Positions 9,061 to 18,031 of a DNA stretch of 64,000 nucleotides are shown one piece after another (position 1 is the stretch's first letter; every line of letters begins with the position of its first letter). A model generated the notes under the pieces. It ran no database searches. It saw nothing but the letters and a program-made list of their open reading frames with translations, and had not been told where the DNA came from. A program made the translations under genes and the position numbers. Origin of the DNA: Symsagittifera roscoffensis (Eukaryota; Xenacoelomorpha; Acoela; Convolutidae); the NCBI RefSeq assembly GCF_963678635.1, contig NC_087062.1, forward strand, positions 74,766,349-74,830,348. Direction: 5' to 3'.

Positions 9061-9570
9061 ATGGGTGACACGAACGAACTCATGGAATTCCTCTCAGCGA
9101 GTCTAGGAGCGACTCTAGACGAGATCTATCTGCGGCTGATCGATTGTGATTTCACACGAGAAGACCCGGGGTTGGCGATGTTTGTGGTCGCGCTCCTTAA
9201 TGCACTAGGACGAGAGGGTCGAGGGAATCGCCCTACGGAAGTCGTGTTGATGTTGGCCTTCGGTGAGTCCGGGACCGCCGAGAGAGGCCGAAACCGATTG
9301 ATGAGATGGAGGCGTGGAGAAATGTCTGGCCACGACCTGGCTCGTGAGCCAGGACTAGGTGAGCAGAGGGACCACCGGCTAGGTGAGATGCCCTTACCAG
9401 TCCAACCGGCGCAGCCACTCATCGGAGCGAAGAGACAACGTGATGGGCCAGGCCCGTCACATTCGGTCGACTTTCCTACAGCTGCTCCTCAGAGACGATC
9501 GAGACGCTGGAAAAGAAGGAGAAAGATCAGAGCGAGCTGTGTGCCAAACTCCAGGAGTATAGGGCAATAG
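9061..9570 (+). CDS. Unknown ORF, N-terminal part of the SGNH-block protein
   Basis: The frame starts at ATG 9061, right after the hairpin spacer. The first about 80 residues are helical-looking (MGDTNELMEFLSASLGATLD) and the rest is Arg/Pro-rich. I do not recognise the family. After about nt 9480 the composition becomes Arg-rich and unnatural, while the phase one base earlier becomes a clear coiled coil. I therefore infer a frameshift between 9444 and about 9490 in this copy. The real protein would run on into the coiled-coil and SGNH segments. Its place resembles ORF1- or accessory-type proteins of retroelements, but no function can be assigned. Confidence 0.5.
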   Translation: MGDTNELMEFLSASLGATLDEIYLRLIDCDFTREDPGLAMFVVALLNALGREGRGNRPTEVVLMLAFGESGTAERGRNRLMRWRRGEMSGHDLAREPGLGEQRDHRLGEMPLPVQPAQPLIGAKRQRDGPGPSHSVDFPTAAPQRRSRRWKRRRKIRASCVPNSRSIGQ

Positions 9571-9893
9571 CTCGAGAGAGGGACGAATGGAAGAAGAAAT
9601 ACGAAGATCTGCAGGTGGCTTATAAGGAGGATGAAATAAAGCACCTGAAGGAGCTGTATATGGCGAAGGTGAGCCAAGTGTCACCGGAAGTCCTGGCGAG
9701 CATGAGATCCTCGGAGGGATCCAACGACACACGCCCCAGGACAACAGCGCAGGAGCTATGCGCATCGAGAGGACCTGAGGTTCTGGATTTGCGTGCATCA
9801 AGGGGGCCCGAGGCTCCTCAGCAGACACGACCGTCTGCTTCGAGTCAGAGGTTCACGATACCAGACCCTTCTGACACCTATCTAGCTCCTTAA
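9444..9893 (+). CDS. Coiled-coil segment of the SGNH-block protein
   Basis: This frame is open from 9444 and has no ATG of its own at the start. From about 9492 it encodes a strong coiled coil rich in Glu, Lys, Leu and Gln (for example KKEKDQSELCAKLQEYRAIA), followed by a Ser/Pro/Arg-rich linker. It stops at TAA 9891-9893, but the same phase continues openly for more than 600 bases into the SGNH-containing segment. I read it as the middle of one protein that has suffered a frameshift upstream and a nonsense change downstream. Confidence 0.55.
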   Translation, partial: WARPVTFGRLSYSCSSETIETLEKKEKDQSELCAKLQEYRAIARERDEWKKKYEDLQVAYKEDEIKHLKELYMAKVSQVSPEVLASMRSSEGSNDTRPRTTAQELCASRGPEVLDLRASRGPEAPQQTRPSASSQRFTIPDPSDTYLAP

Positions 9894-10550
9894 TTTCAGG
9901 AATCAATTAACCAAGTGGCCAGAGCCGCGATGGATGAGATCAACAGAGGCACTGAGCGGACACTGGTTAGGATCGTTCCTTCCCAACGTCGTGATCATTC
10001 ATCAAATAGCTCGGAGCGAACAACCCGCACGATAGCGTGTTCTGCGCCTGGTGGAGTCTTTGAGAAGTCTCGCGTGGTAGACATCAGGAAGAATCTGATG
10101 GCACGTCATCAGTTCACGCAAGTGCCAGCCGAGCATCCTCGAGCCTGCCTGAATGACATGAGCTGGAACCCCGCCACGAACGACCAGGTAATTCCCCCAG
10201 GGAGTTGCCATTTGATCATTGGAGACAGTTTGGTGAGAGATCTGAATGAGATCTTCGTCTATGGTCAGACTACCATTCTGTCCTTTGGAGGAGCCTCAGT
10301 GGCTCAGGTCATCAAAATGATGGACTTCCAGAGCGAGGATCATTTGGATACATTAATAATAATGCTGGGGACCAATGACGTCTCGAGAGCCCCCGGAGAA
10401 CAAGTGGGAACCTCTATTGGTGTGTCTCTTGAACGAATTGAAAGAAAAGAACAGACCCAAGCTCGTGATCCTGTGCACGATACCACCAAATCCTTTGGTG
10501 GGCACCATAGCTGCAGATTTCATGAATGGCAACGTGACGCGGTGGGATGA
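9894..10550 (+). CDS. SGNH hydrolase domain, N-terminal half
   Basis: The frame follows directly after TAA 9891 in the same phase; an internal GTG lies at 9915. After a basic linker comes the start of an SGNH/GDSL hydrolase: HLIIGDSLVRDL with the nucleophile serine codon at 10227-10229, then a strand and Gly-rich turn (ILSFGGASV), then LIIMLGTNDVSR, which matches block III with its Asn at 10374. The frame then drifts into low-quality sequence, while the phase one base later continues the same domain. The break falls at a run of five C (10390-10394), a typical indel site. SGNH enzymes are serine esterases or lipases. Related esterase domains are known in ORF1 of some CR1/L2-type LINEs. Confidence 0.7.
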   Translation, partial: FQESINQVARAAMDEINRGTERTLVRIVPSQRRDHSSNSSERTTRTIACSAPGGVFEKSRVVDIRKNLMARHQFTQVPAEHPRACLNDMSWNPATNDQVIPPGSCHLIIGDSLVRDLNEIFVYGQTTILSFGGASVAQVIKMMDFQSEDHLDTLIIMLGTNDVSRAPGEQVGTSIGVSLERIERKEQTQARDPVHDTTKSFGGHHSCRFHEWQRDAVG

Positions 10551-13518
10551 AATGACCCGCAGTCTGGTGAGAAACAACCCTGGCGAGTTGCGACTCCTGG
10601 ATCTCGAAAATATGCTGCGCATGACCGACCACATCGCGCTCACTAAAGATGGAGTGCACTTCAATACCCAACGAGGGAGGCATTGGATTAATGATGTGTT
10701 TCAGACGCAATTGAGTGAAGCGGAGCAAGAGTCGAGGGCGACCGGTTCTTTGGCTCGGACCAATTCGACCGGAGGGAGTAGAATAAGGGCAACCGTGCCC
10801 GAATCCCTCGCCAACCGTCTAGGGCCCTTGGCAACGGAGACGGTTGGAGCCGCAACCGTCGCTCCGAGCTCAAACGTGAGAGACAGGCTAGGGACTGCTC
10901 CTCCTCCCAGGCCGCAATCGATTGGAAGCCGACTCGGCAGATCGGTGGAACAGAACAACAGGAATAACTCCCAGACCGCGTCTAGGAGGAACGATTCACC
11001 TGCCACGACAAATCCTGCTTCGACAGCAGGACCGTCTACAAGTACCGTGCCAGCGGAGGGAATCGAACCAGGCAGCAGGCTGCTTTGGAATAGATCAGAT
11101 CCTAGTCATTGGGGTCAATATAAGACGGACATGTCGGCGAAATTGAACATGAATACCTTGACGTGTCGGGAGGACGCAATGAGAATGACTGGCGGAGAAA
11201 GTCCCACAGTATCGCGACTTTATCGGATACCGGGCGTGGATTGGCTGCTAGCAGAGCAGGAGAAATTCAGCTCCTCGACCTCACTCCGACATGTAGACTT
11301 GAATGGATTGCCTCATGACAATACCTTTGGACCCTTAAACACCCGGTCGCTCACCGTTGTTCGAGATAGGACCCGGGAAAGGACGCCACCTGCTCGCAAG
11401 GGCAAATTCCAGACGGAGAACAAGCCCAATAACAAACATCACAAGATGTACAGACAATTCGCTAAACCACCCGGTCAAACGCCTGGCGAGTATTCGAGGG
11501 ACTACCCCCGAACGACAACAGTGGTTGGAGACGATAAGAGATATGGGAACCTGAAGGCCCCGATAGGCGATGGCCTTTTTGCAGCTTATGATCCCTTGGA
11601 CATGAAGGCTGCCAAGTATCTGATTGTGGCCGGCTCCGATTATCTCTACACGCCCCGTTCTCTCTTCTGGGCTGATGTGATTTTCTTGACGGCATCTAAA
11701 TTGGACTGGGGACAAGCAATCGGCATGATGATAAGTGTGCGAAGGGTGGTCAGTATGGAGCCGCAGGTAATAGTGGTTGCAGGCTCAAACGATTATCTGC
11801 AAAGCAGGGGCTTATTGTCACATCTGACGGATGGGTCGATCCCGAGTAACGAGGTTATAGGGGAGGCGATAATGACACTGCTCTCGGCGATGGCCGAGGT
11901 AGAGGCAGCAGCAAGACAACGCTTCACCATGAATGTGGTGAAGGTGATCTTTGTATTGTCACCAGGCTACGCTGCGTTGCCAGAACCCCTTCAATTTGTG
12001 TACACAATGGTCACAACGATAGCAGAGGGGATATTCAACGTGATAATTCCTGCCCCAAACAGAGTAGTGGACCCGGACAATTACTATCCGTCCCGATCTG
12101 AGCTTCCCGCCGTTTGGGCTGACATTTCGAATGCCATACAGGGGCTCAGAGATTGTAGCACAACTCGGTTGGAGCTAGACGAAGTTCTGGGGTTGGAGCT
12201 GTCCAACTTCGCCAGATTACTGAAGTTAAGACCAGGGGTAGATGACGATCATCTGTTAGTACAACAGGTGGCTGATGATCTCTGGTTCAGACAGATGGAT
12301 CATGCAGAGAATCAGCAGGGAAGGATGATCAGAAAGAACATGACGTCAGCGGAGGAGGACCTCATGGCAATGGCTTTGCGTACGAAGCCGCACAACAACG
12401 TATGGTTGTATTTGTCACCGAGGCTGTGCACCTTGGGTGAGGACGCGTTCGAGCATGCGCCGGCAATAATTAAAGAGATACACGTGTATCTGAAGAATCT
12501 ATTTGATTCCCGGGAGTTGGCTGGATGCAAGATGTTGAAACTGATGCAAGACGTAAACACGATGTCGCTGGACAAGTTCCAAGCTGACGTGCTGGCCACG
12601 AAGGCACAGTATGAACGATCAGATGCCATCTTGGGTGGAATGGGAGTGGGATGGACGCCATCTTTCCTATCGACGTGCTATCCGAAGGCATCTAGGAACC
12701 TGATCGCGAGTTTCGTCAAGGACATCAGGAAGTTGTCGATTGGCCTGGTGCTAGCCTTATACGTGACATTTGGTCATGAAAACTTTGTGAAAGGACCGGC
12801 AAACCACTTTACCCAAGCGTTGGCAGATTTGAGATTGGATGGACTCCTGACTCTGATTGCCATGACCTACGGTCGACTGGGAGACTTGCTTGTGCTGTTG
12901 CGTTACCCTGAACAACTACAGGGACCCAATCGTGAGTTCAATGCACAGTTGGAAACCGCCTCGCTCAAGAAGATGAAAGACTGGAGGACTCTCCTGCTTC
13001 AATACCTCTTGCAACAGAACAGAAGCGTCACAGGAGAAGACAAAGTTGCGACGAACGCAGGCGAATGCAAGCAGTATTGTGGCATGCCCTTACTAACGGA
13101 CTTAGCTGTCATGATGCGGATTGATCCGTTGGCTCTGGTCCACGGACTGAGGGAATTCGTCACAGTGGTGTATGGACCGGTGATGTCTTTTGCGTTCCCG
13201 GATGTGCAAGTTAAAGCGTACAGGAATTCGGTGTTGTACGTCAACCTGGTCTCAGTTGTGGATTGTTCCGTGCTGAATTGGGTAGAGCAGAGTGAACTGA
13301 GAAAGCTGGCTAGCGACGATAGGCTGTTCGGAAGAATAGCAGAGCCAGGCTGGGTGTTGATGGACTTCAACGACCACTTCAAATGCCGAATGGGCCGTGA
13401 GGATCTGTCCCACATCCAGTTTAACCCAAAACTTTGGAATTTGAGACCAGTGGTGAAAGATACAGGAGAGGCTGTGGGAGTACCTCAATTGCCAGGAGCC
13501 TACGCCCACGCGAAATAG
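10375..13518 (+). CDS. SGNH hydrolase C-terminal half plus large unknown region
   Basis: This 1,047-residue frame begins inside the previous one and carries the rest of the SGNH domain: a LVILCTIPPNPL strand and then KDGVHFN, where Asp (codon 10648) and His (codon 10657) fit the catalytic block V. A Ser/Thr/Pro-rich linker of about 230 residues follows. A second segment near residues 400-560 shows KYLIVAGSDYLY, VIVVAGSNDYL and VIFVLSPGYAALP, which looks like a diverged second SGNH-type fold lacking the first serine motif. The remaining about 450 residues are well-formed but unrecognised. The real start of the protein lies in the segments upstream. I saw no RT or integrase here. The TAG at 13516-13518 looks like a genuine end because a new start follows 12 bases later. 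Confidence 0.65.
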   Translation: MTSREPPENKWEPLLVCLLNELKEKNRPKLVILCTIPPNPLVGTIAADFMNGNVTRWDEMTRSLVRNNPGELRLLDLENMLRMTDHIALTKDGVHFNTQRGRHWINDVFQTQLSEAEQESRATGSLARTNSTGGSRIRATVPESLANRLGPLATETVGAATVAPSSNVRDRLGTAPPPRPQSIGSRLGRSVEQNNRNNSQTASRRNDSPATTNPASTAGPSTSTVPAEGIEPGSRLLWNRSDPSHWGQYKTDMSAKLNMNTLTCREDAMRMTGGESPTVSRLYRIPGVDWLLAEQEKFSSSTSLRHVDLNGLPHDNTFGPLNTRSLTVVRDRTRERTPPARKGKFQTENKPNNKHHKMYRQFAKPPGQTPGEYSRDYPRTTTVVGDDKRYGNLKAPIGDGLFAAYDPLDMKAAKYLIVAGSDYLYTPRSLFWADVIFLTASKLDWGQAIGMMISVRRVVSMEPQVIVVAGSNDYLQSRGLLSHLTDGSIPSNEVIGEAIMTLLSAMAEVEAAARQRFTMNVVKVIFVLSPGYAALPEPLQFVYTMVTTIAEGIFNVIIPAPNRVVDPDNYYPSRSELPAVWADISNAIQGLRDCSTTRLELDEVLGLELSNFARLLKLRPGVDDDHLLVQQVADDLWFRQMDHAENQQGRMIRKNMTSAEEDLMAMALRTKPHNNVWLYLSPRLCTLGEDAFEHAPAIIKEIHVYLKNLFDSRELAGCKMLKLMQDVNTMSLDKFQADVLATKAQYERSDAILGGMGVGWTPSFLSTCYPKASRNLIASFVKDIRKLSIGLVLALYVTFGHENFVKGPANHFTQALADLRLDGLLTLIAMTYGRLGDLLVLLRYPEQLQGPNREFNAQLETASLKKMKDWRTLLLQYLLQQNRSVTGEDKVATNAGECKQYCGMPLLTDLAVMMRIDPLALVHGLREFVTVVYGPVMSFAFPDVQVKAYRNSVLYVNLVSVVDCSVLNWVEQSELRKLASDDRLFGRIAEPGWVLMDFNDHFKCRMGREDLSHIQFNPKLWNLRPVVKDTGEAVGVPQLPGAYAHAK

Positions 13519-13529
13519 AATCAACAAAC

Positions 13530-13646
13530 ATGGCTTCTTGGGTCCAGGCCGCTGCCGGACCAATGCCCTCGATATCCACAGATAAGGAGGATGTTGTTGG
13601 GAGCCACGTCTCCCATCATTGCCCCTCGCATCGGAGCAGCTCGTGA
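13530..13646 (+). CDS. Likely true start of the last ORF of the block (broken by a frameshift)
   Basis: ATG 13530 lies 11 bases after the preceding stop and opens with a natural-looking sequence (MASWVQAAAGPMPSISTD). At about 13600 the phase degrades into His/Ser-rich residues. The phase one base later (13591-15150) then reads as normal protein. I infer one gene with an indel near 13600. Confidence 0.4.
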   Translation: MASWVQAAAGPMPSISTDKEDVVGSHVSHHCPSHRSSS

Positions 13647-15150
13647 CGCAGAGAAGAGAATGCTGAAGTGGAGTGGAGGGATGGAGCCGCGCTTCATCAG
13701 CTGGAACGCTGCCGCCGCGCATACGTTTGACTTCTCATTCCCCGATGCCTGGAGCAGGAAAAAGATCAAGGCACTACCCTCCAGGAGACCAGAGGTCTCG
13801 GCTGAAACGTGGAACGAAGTGTATTCTTCCGCGGATGACTTATCGAGACTGAAGTGGTCAGGAGAAGCGAAAGTAATGATGCTGGAGGTGACAAGGGAGA
13901 GCAGAGGAGGCTCATATATAACGATAGAAGACCTGGCTCCACATGGCGAGGAGTTAGTAGAATTCCTGGTGGATGATGAATTGTTTTATCACGCAGGAGA
14001 CATGGCCGTACCGGCTCGGCCAGATTCGGGCACAGACGCACGACAAGGACCCTCGGGACCCAAGCCGAAACCTGATGCGGACGACGATGAATTGATGGAT
14101 CAGGACGATAACGATGACGGGACCGGAAGTAAGACGGAGAAACTGGGAGAGACCGATCTAGGAGCGTTGGAAAGGGACTTGGTAGAATACCGGTTCAGTG
14201 AAGACGACGATGGGGAAGTCGATGGGAGTTTATTGCTGATGGCACCATCGTTCTTCATGTCTCCTACAAAGGAGGCGTCGGCCGATCTATCTCCGATGGA
14301 CCCAATAAGCCAGGCTAGAGAGTGCCGAAGCAAGGATCCGCAGAGACTGCTTCATGAATCACCGAGGAGGAGGAAAATCGAAGAGTCGATGAAGATAACC
14401 TTCCTCAGTACGTTACCAGAAGAGGAATGGGAAAGATATCAAATGGAACTGGAAGGCAAGACAGGAGCCACCTTGAGCCGAGTGAACTTCATGGAAAAAT
14501 CGTGGGACGTGATACGACGATATGGGACACAATCCATAATGAAGGTGGGATTGAATCAACCCATCATGCGTGAGGTCCTGGAGAAAATAGTGAACTCCAT
14601 GGAGTCGGATGTTCTGACCGAGTCAGTTACAGAAGACAGTGCCGATGACCAGCAGGGCACAAAGAAGTTACTTGTTAGACGAGCCAAAAAAGGGCTGAAG
14701 AGACTGAAAGGAAAGACAGGGAGTCGAGCCATGAACCCGAGAGTGGTGAAGTCGAGAGCCAGCGCAGTGGTGACCTCTTTAACGAGCGCAGGTCGGTCAG
14801 GCGAGAGCGGGCAAGGAGATGGTGCGGCACCAGCCGGGGGAGAAAAAGAAAACCTGATACCCCCTATGCTCTTGGCAGGTCTGACAGTAACCGCCACAAG
14901 ATCGAAGAAGACGGCGCGAACCCTGGCAGACACTAAGTTAGAAATGGAAATCATCAGTCAATGTGGATCTGGAGGACTTGAAGATTATAGGCCCTCGCGA
15001 ATCAACATGGCCAAGTTGAAACTGGAAGGACAACTCGACGTGGTCGAGTACAGTCGAATAACTGTGCCGGAATCGGTCCACATGGGAGATCCGGCAGGGG
15101 GTTATGTGGAGATGTTGAAAGCGAGGCGAGTTGCAAGACGTTGTGGGTGA
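13591..15150 (+). CDS. Unknown acidic protein, main part
   Basis: This frame encodes 519 residues. Early residues (from LGATSPIIAPRIGAARD) look like the continuation of the ATG at 13530. An acidic, Asp-rich stretch lies around residues 150-210, a basic Lys/Arg-rich stretch around 360-400, and a more globular C-terminal part follows. I recognise no family. Near 15120 the protein loses quality and the phase one base later continues smoothly, so a second frameshift is likely. It lies between the SGNH protein and the polypurine tract, where retroelements keep env or accessory genes, but it has no signal peptide and no membrane segment. Confidence 0.5.
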   Translation: MLLGATSPIIAPRIGAARDAEKRMLKWSGGMEPRFISWNAAAAHTFDFSFPDAWSRKKIKALPSRRPEVSAETWNEVYSSADDLSRLKWSGEAKVMMLEVTRESRGGSYITIEDLAPHGEELVEFLVDDELFYHAGDMAVPARPDSGTDARQGPSGPKPKPDADDDELMDQDDNDDGTGSKTEKLGETDLGALERDLVEYRFSEDDDGEVDGSLLLMAPSFFMSPTKEASADLSPMDPISQARECRSKDPQRLLHESPRRRKIEESMKITFLSTLPEEEWERYQMELEGKTGATLSRVNFMEKSWDVIRRYGTQSIMKVGLNQPIMREVLEKIVNSMESDVLTESVTEDSADDQQGTKKLLVRRAKKGLKRLKGKTGSRAMNPRVVKSRASAVVTSLTSAGRSGESGQGDGAAPAGGEKENLIPPMLLAGLTVTATRSKKTARTLADTKLEMEIISQCGSGGLEDYRPSRINMAKLKLEGQLDVVEYSRITVPESVHMGDPAGGYVEMLKARRVARRCG

Positions 15151-16087
15151 AGAGTTCATGAGACTGAACGAAGGTAACGTGAGTGAGTTCCAGAAACAGA
15201 AAGCGAGTGGAGCGTTACCCACTGAATTCCCTACCATAGAAGAGAAAGACGATTTACATAGAATTCTGATGGAAGTGGAACCGTTGCTGGGAGCCTCAGG
15301 GTATCGGACCCGAAGGAACATAGTGAGAACCCATGGGGAGTATCCTTGCCACTGCTTGGCGCAGACGTTGTGGTACCCCAAACGCGGGAATCTGATCCTA
15401 GTATGGGACGTGGAGGAATTGTACTCCACGGGGTTGCCCGATCAGAATCAACAAGTGTCAATCGTGGTGGTTAGCGCCATGCTAGCAGTGAGATGGTTGG
15501 AGGCTAACGCGGACACAAGTCAGCAGGAGACGGCCGTGCCGACTCCTGAGCAGTTGATCAACGCGAAGATGAGTCATGAATTGGATCTTTTCAGAACCAC
15601 CTGCAAGGTTCTGAGGATACCTAAAGCCATTGAAAGAATATGGTCAAGGCAAAGATTGATGCCTTGGTTCCGTGCAGTGATGACATCTTGGATGTACGAA
15701 CGCGCGAAGCGTCACATGTCAAGGAACACGGAAGCCTATCAATCTTTCCAGCTAGATATAGGACCAGGAGCCTATAAACGAGCATTCTTGACGCACAGAA
15801 ACGCGGTCACCACAGCGGTGAAGCGGGTAGCTGGAACGCCTTGTGTTACTGAAGAGGAGAAGAAAGAGGTCTTAAGAGCTGACCTAGAACGAAACGTGAG
15901 CCTATGTCTTCACAACAGCTTTTGCAGGAACCGGGAGCAGAAGGTGAATGTGGACTTGCTACCTTGTTGCAAACCGAGGCTGCTGGAACAGGAGGGTTGG
16001 GGCACGGCCCGCAACTCTTTGGACATGTTAGAGAAAGTCCTGGAAGACAGTGACGCTGAACATCAGGATGGAGAAATGATGGAATGA
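15131..16087 (+). CDS. Unknown protein, C-terminal part of the last ORF
   Basis: This frame encodes 318 residues and is open from before its first in-frame ATG, which fits a frameshift from the previous ORF near 15120. The sequence looks globular, with several Trp and Cys residues (GEYPCHCLAQTLWYP, RLMPWFRAVMTSWMYE, NVDLLPCCKPRLLEQ). I recognise no family. It ends at TGA 16085-16087, eight bases before a 26-nt polypurine tract. Confidence 0.5.
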   Translation: MQDVVGEEFMRLNEGNVSEFQKQKASGALPTEFPTIEEKDDLHRILMEVEPLLGASGYRTRRNIVRTHGEYPCHCLAQTLWYPKRGNLILVWDVEELYSTGLPDQNQQVSIVVVSAMLAVRWLEANADTSQQETAVPTPEQLINAKMSHELDLFRTTCKVLRIPKAIERIWSRQRLMPWFRAVMTSWMYERAKRHMSRNTEAYQSFQLDIGPGAYKRAFLTHRNAVTTAVKRVAGTPCVTEEEKKEVLRADLERNVSLCLHNSFCRNREQKVNVDLLPCCKPRLLEQEGWGTARNSLDMLEKVLEDSDAEHQDGEMME

Positions 16088-16095
16088 AGATGACC

Positions 16096-16121
16096 AAAGA
16101 AGAGAAGAGAAGGAGAAAAAA
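16096..16121 (+). promoter_or_regulatory. Polypurine tract (likely plus-strand primer)
   Basis: Twenty-six purines in a row (A and G only) follow the last stop by eight bases and are followed by CT and then TG at 16124. LTR elements keep such a tract just before the 3' LTR, which usually begins with TG. This is the best evidence that the ORFs at 9.06-16.09 kb lie inside the same LTR element. Confidence 0.6.
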
Positions 16122-16123
16122 CT

Positions 16124-17430
16124 TGATTGTCTTTGTGTGTAAAAACTTGAACAAATCAACCAAGTTTTGATTATTGAACTTGTTAAACTTTTTGTTTTGA
16201 TCTAGTTTGGTCAGACCAAACTTTGAAAATGTTGCAATTGTTAAAATTGTTGAAATTATTGATTTTAGTTACTACTATCTATGTATGTATATTAGGAACA
16301 TAGGTGAGTATATTTACCTATTTATTCACGACTGAAGTTTTTAACCTGTGTAAGACACAAATTCACTGTGTGGCGACATGGTAAGTTTGAGTAAACTCGC
16401 TCGAGAAGGGTGGGTAACTCAAGAACTTTCCTAGCCACAGAGTTTCTTAGTTTTAATATTGAAAGGACCGCATAGATGACTGATTATACTTGGTGAGTGA
16501 AGTTAAGTTAATTTCAACGGGTGCGTGGCCGTGCCACGTCCCACTTTTTAATCACAAAGAGCGAAAAGAAATTTTATGGCAAGACGACGTAAGTAGTCAG
16601 AAAAGAAATTTTATCTAGGACACTCCTCATGGTGCAAATTTTGTGAAAATAATGAAAGGCAGTGAGATGTAGTACGATGCCATTTGTGAACACGTAGTGA
16701 GTTGAGGTGGGGTAGATAAATTTCATTTTCTTATGCGATTTGTAAGGTTGATTACAGAAAACTGGATAACTACTTGACGATAACCCGGTGTTATGCGATG
16801 AATAGGGACATTGATGGAGACTTGTCCGGGGAGTATGTGCCATTCTGCCAGATGACACAGCACAACCTTCCGGCGACATAAAAAAGAGTGACTAAAGGCC
16901 TTATGAACAAAAAAGTGTTGCGACGGAGGGTCAGAATGTTCTAGAATTTTTATTTTTAAAATTTCGATTGGAAGAAGAACATTTCTGAGAAATAGAGAAA
17001 AGACGGCCATTTTGAATAAAAAGACGAAAAACAGAACCACGATAGACATTGTGAAGAACAGTCGAGCAAGAAAATTACGAAGCCTCTTATCGTGGCAATA
17101 ACACACGATAAGAACCTTAGCGACGGATATTTGTGGAGAAGGAGGCTTCAGTGGGGGAAGAAATATACCACGGGACCCTCCTGGGACACGAATTATAAGA
17201 GATAAGAGTGTTATCTCAAGAATATTACGGGAGCGGAGGCTTGGTCCCCCAGAGACTGTCTATATGAAGGGACTGTATAGACTGACTGTATAGCTGCTAT
17301 AATGTCATAGATCTTAATTAACACCGTTATTATTTAATATTTCAGAGCATGAGTAGCTAGAAAAAGGAAAGGGTCAATCCATCTCCAATGGATTTAATAT
17401 AGAACTGTCACACAAAAACATAATAAAATA
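16124..17430 (+). repeat. Probable 3' LTR or 3' untranslated tail of the giant element
   Basis: The composition drops sharply to AT-rich and no convincing ORF is present. The stretch contains the 12-bp element word at 16823-16834, two copies of AAAAGAAATTTTAT (16564-16577 and 16601-16614), a possible TATA-like TCTATATGAAGG near 17260 and an AATAAA at 17422-17427. The left boundary is inferred from the polypurine tract and the right boundary from the AATAAA. The matching left LTR is outside the window, so this cannot be confirmed here. Confidence 0.4.
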
Positions 17431-18011
17431 GGTTGTTCGAGCCGTGTTTTTAATGACAATCACGTAGTCTGAGGATCCGAGACTCAGCTATGTGGTTGTG
17501 TTCGCATGTAAACGAAAGCTGATCAAAAGTCGTTTGACTGATGGCCTAAAAATGGTAACTTTTTACTTTGCCCTAGACAGACCAGAAAATCAACTGGCAA
17601 GGTCGAGACGGTGAAAAACGAGTAGAATTAAGGTAACTGACGCCTGCCAGTCGTTAATAGGTACTTTTTCTACGCTCCGTCGCTGTGTGATATTTGGGCG
17701 AATGTTACAAGTGCTGAAATTGCCCATTTCATCCCGCATCAGTATAACATCAGTAAAAAAAGCATCAAGCACGTACCTTCAGCTGGGCGTCCAGTTACAT
17801 CCAGACTTATTTTTTGGTTCACTTAGAATTTTTCCTTCCAAATAAATGAAAGTTTTTGCAGATCGATTTTGCCAATATTTTGAAAACGCTTTCGACTGAA
17901 TAGATCCGTATCTTTTCGCGCGACTTGCTCCGTATGCTATGTTTTTGATGTATCACAAGTGACGCTAAGCTGTTTCTCTGCTGTGTCCAACATTCAATTG
18001 ACTGTTTTTTT
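17431..18011. other. Upstream region of the CHERP gene, no gene seen
   Basis: No convincing coding sequence lies here. A palindromic patch (CTGAGGATCCGAGACTCAG, near 17470) is visible. The stretch probably includes the CHERP promoter and any upstream untranslated exon. Confidence 0.4.
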
Positions 18012-18022
18012 TTTGCTTACAG
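18005..18022 (+). promoter_or_regulatory. Splice acceptor in the CHERP 5' untranslated region
   Basis: A long T-run followed by GCTTACAG ends at 18022, nine bases before the start codon. It would accept an upstream untranslated exon or a trans-spliced leader. Sequence alone does not decide which. Confidence 0.65.
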
Positions 18023-18031
18023 ACTTGAAAA

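Larger units (their letters stand above)
1..17430 (+). mobile_element. Giant Ty3/Gypsy-class LTR element, decayed, 5' end outside window
   Basis: This stretch reads in order gag, protease, RT/RNase H, integrase, macro domain, SGNH ORF block, further ORFs, polypurine tract and an LTR-like tail, all on the + strand. Integrase lies after RNase H, as in Ty3/Gypsy elements. Coding DNA to about 16.09 kb is clearly more GC-rich than the AT-rich DNA that follows. A 12-bp word, TGTCCGGGGAGT, occurs in pol, at the start of the macro ORF and in the tail, which supports treating the region as one element. The right boundary is only approximate because the left LTR is outside the window. Several in-frame stops and frameshifts mark it as an old copy. 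An alternative is that the ORFs from 9.06 kb belong to a second element inserted next to the first. Confidence 0.7.

Noticed and set aside
9444-9570. Programmed -1 frameshift between the first ORF and the coiled-coil frame
   Set aside because: No slippery heptamer in the right phase was found, and other breaks nearby point to decay.
13516-13590. Readthrough of TAG 13516 into the next ORF in the same phase
   Set aside because: The phase after the stop looks non-native, whereas ATG 13530 in another phase opens with natural protein sequence.
17590-17850. Possible minus-strand exon with a GTACGT donor near 17795 and a 60-codon minus frame beside it
   Set aside because: No recognisable protein and no partner acceptor. 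A single donor-like hexamer is expected by chance.
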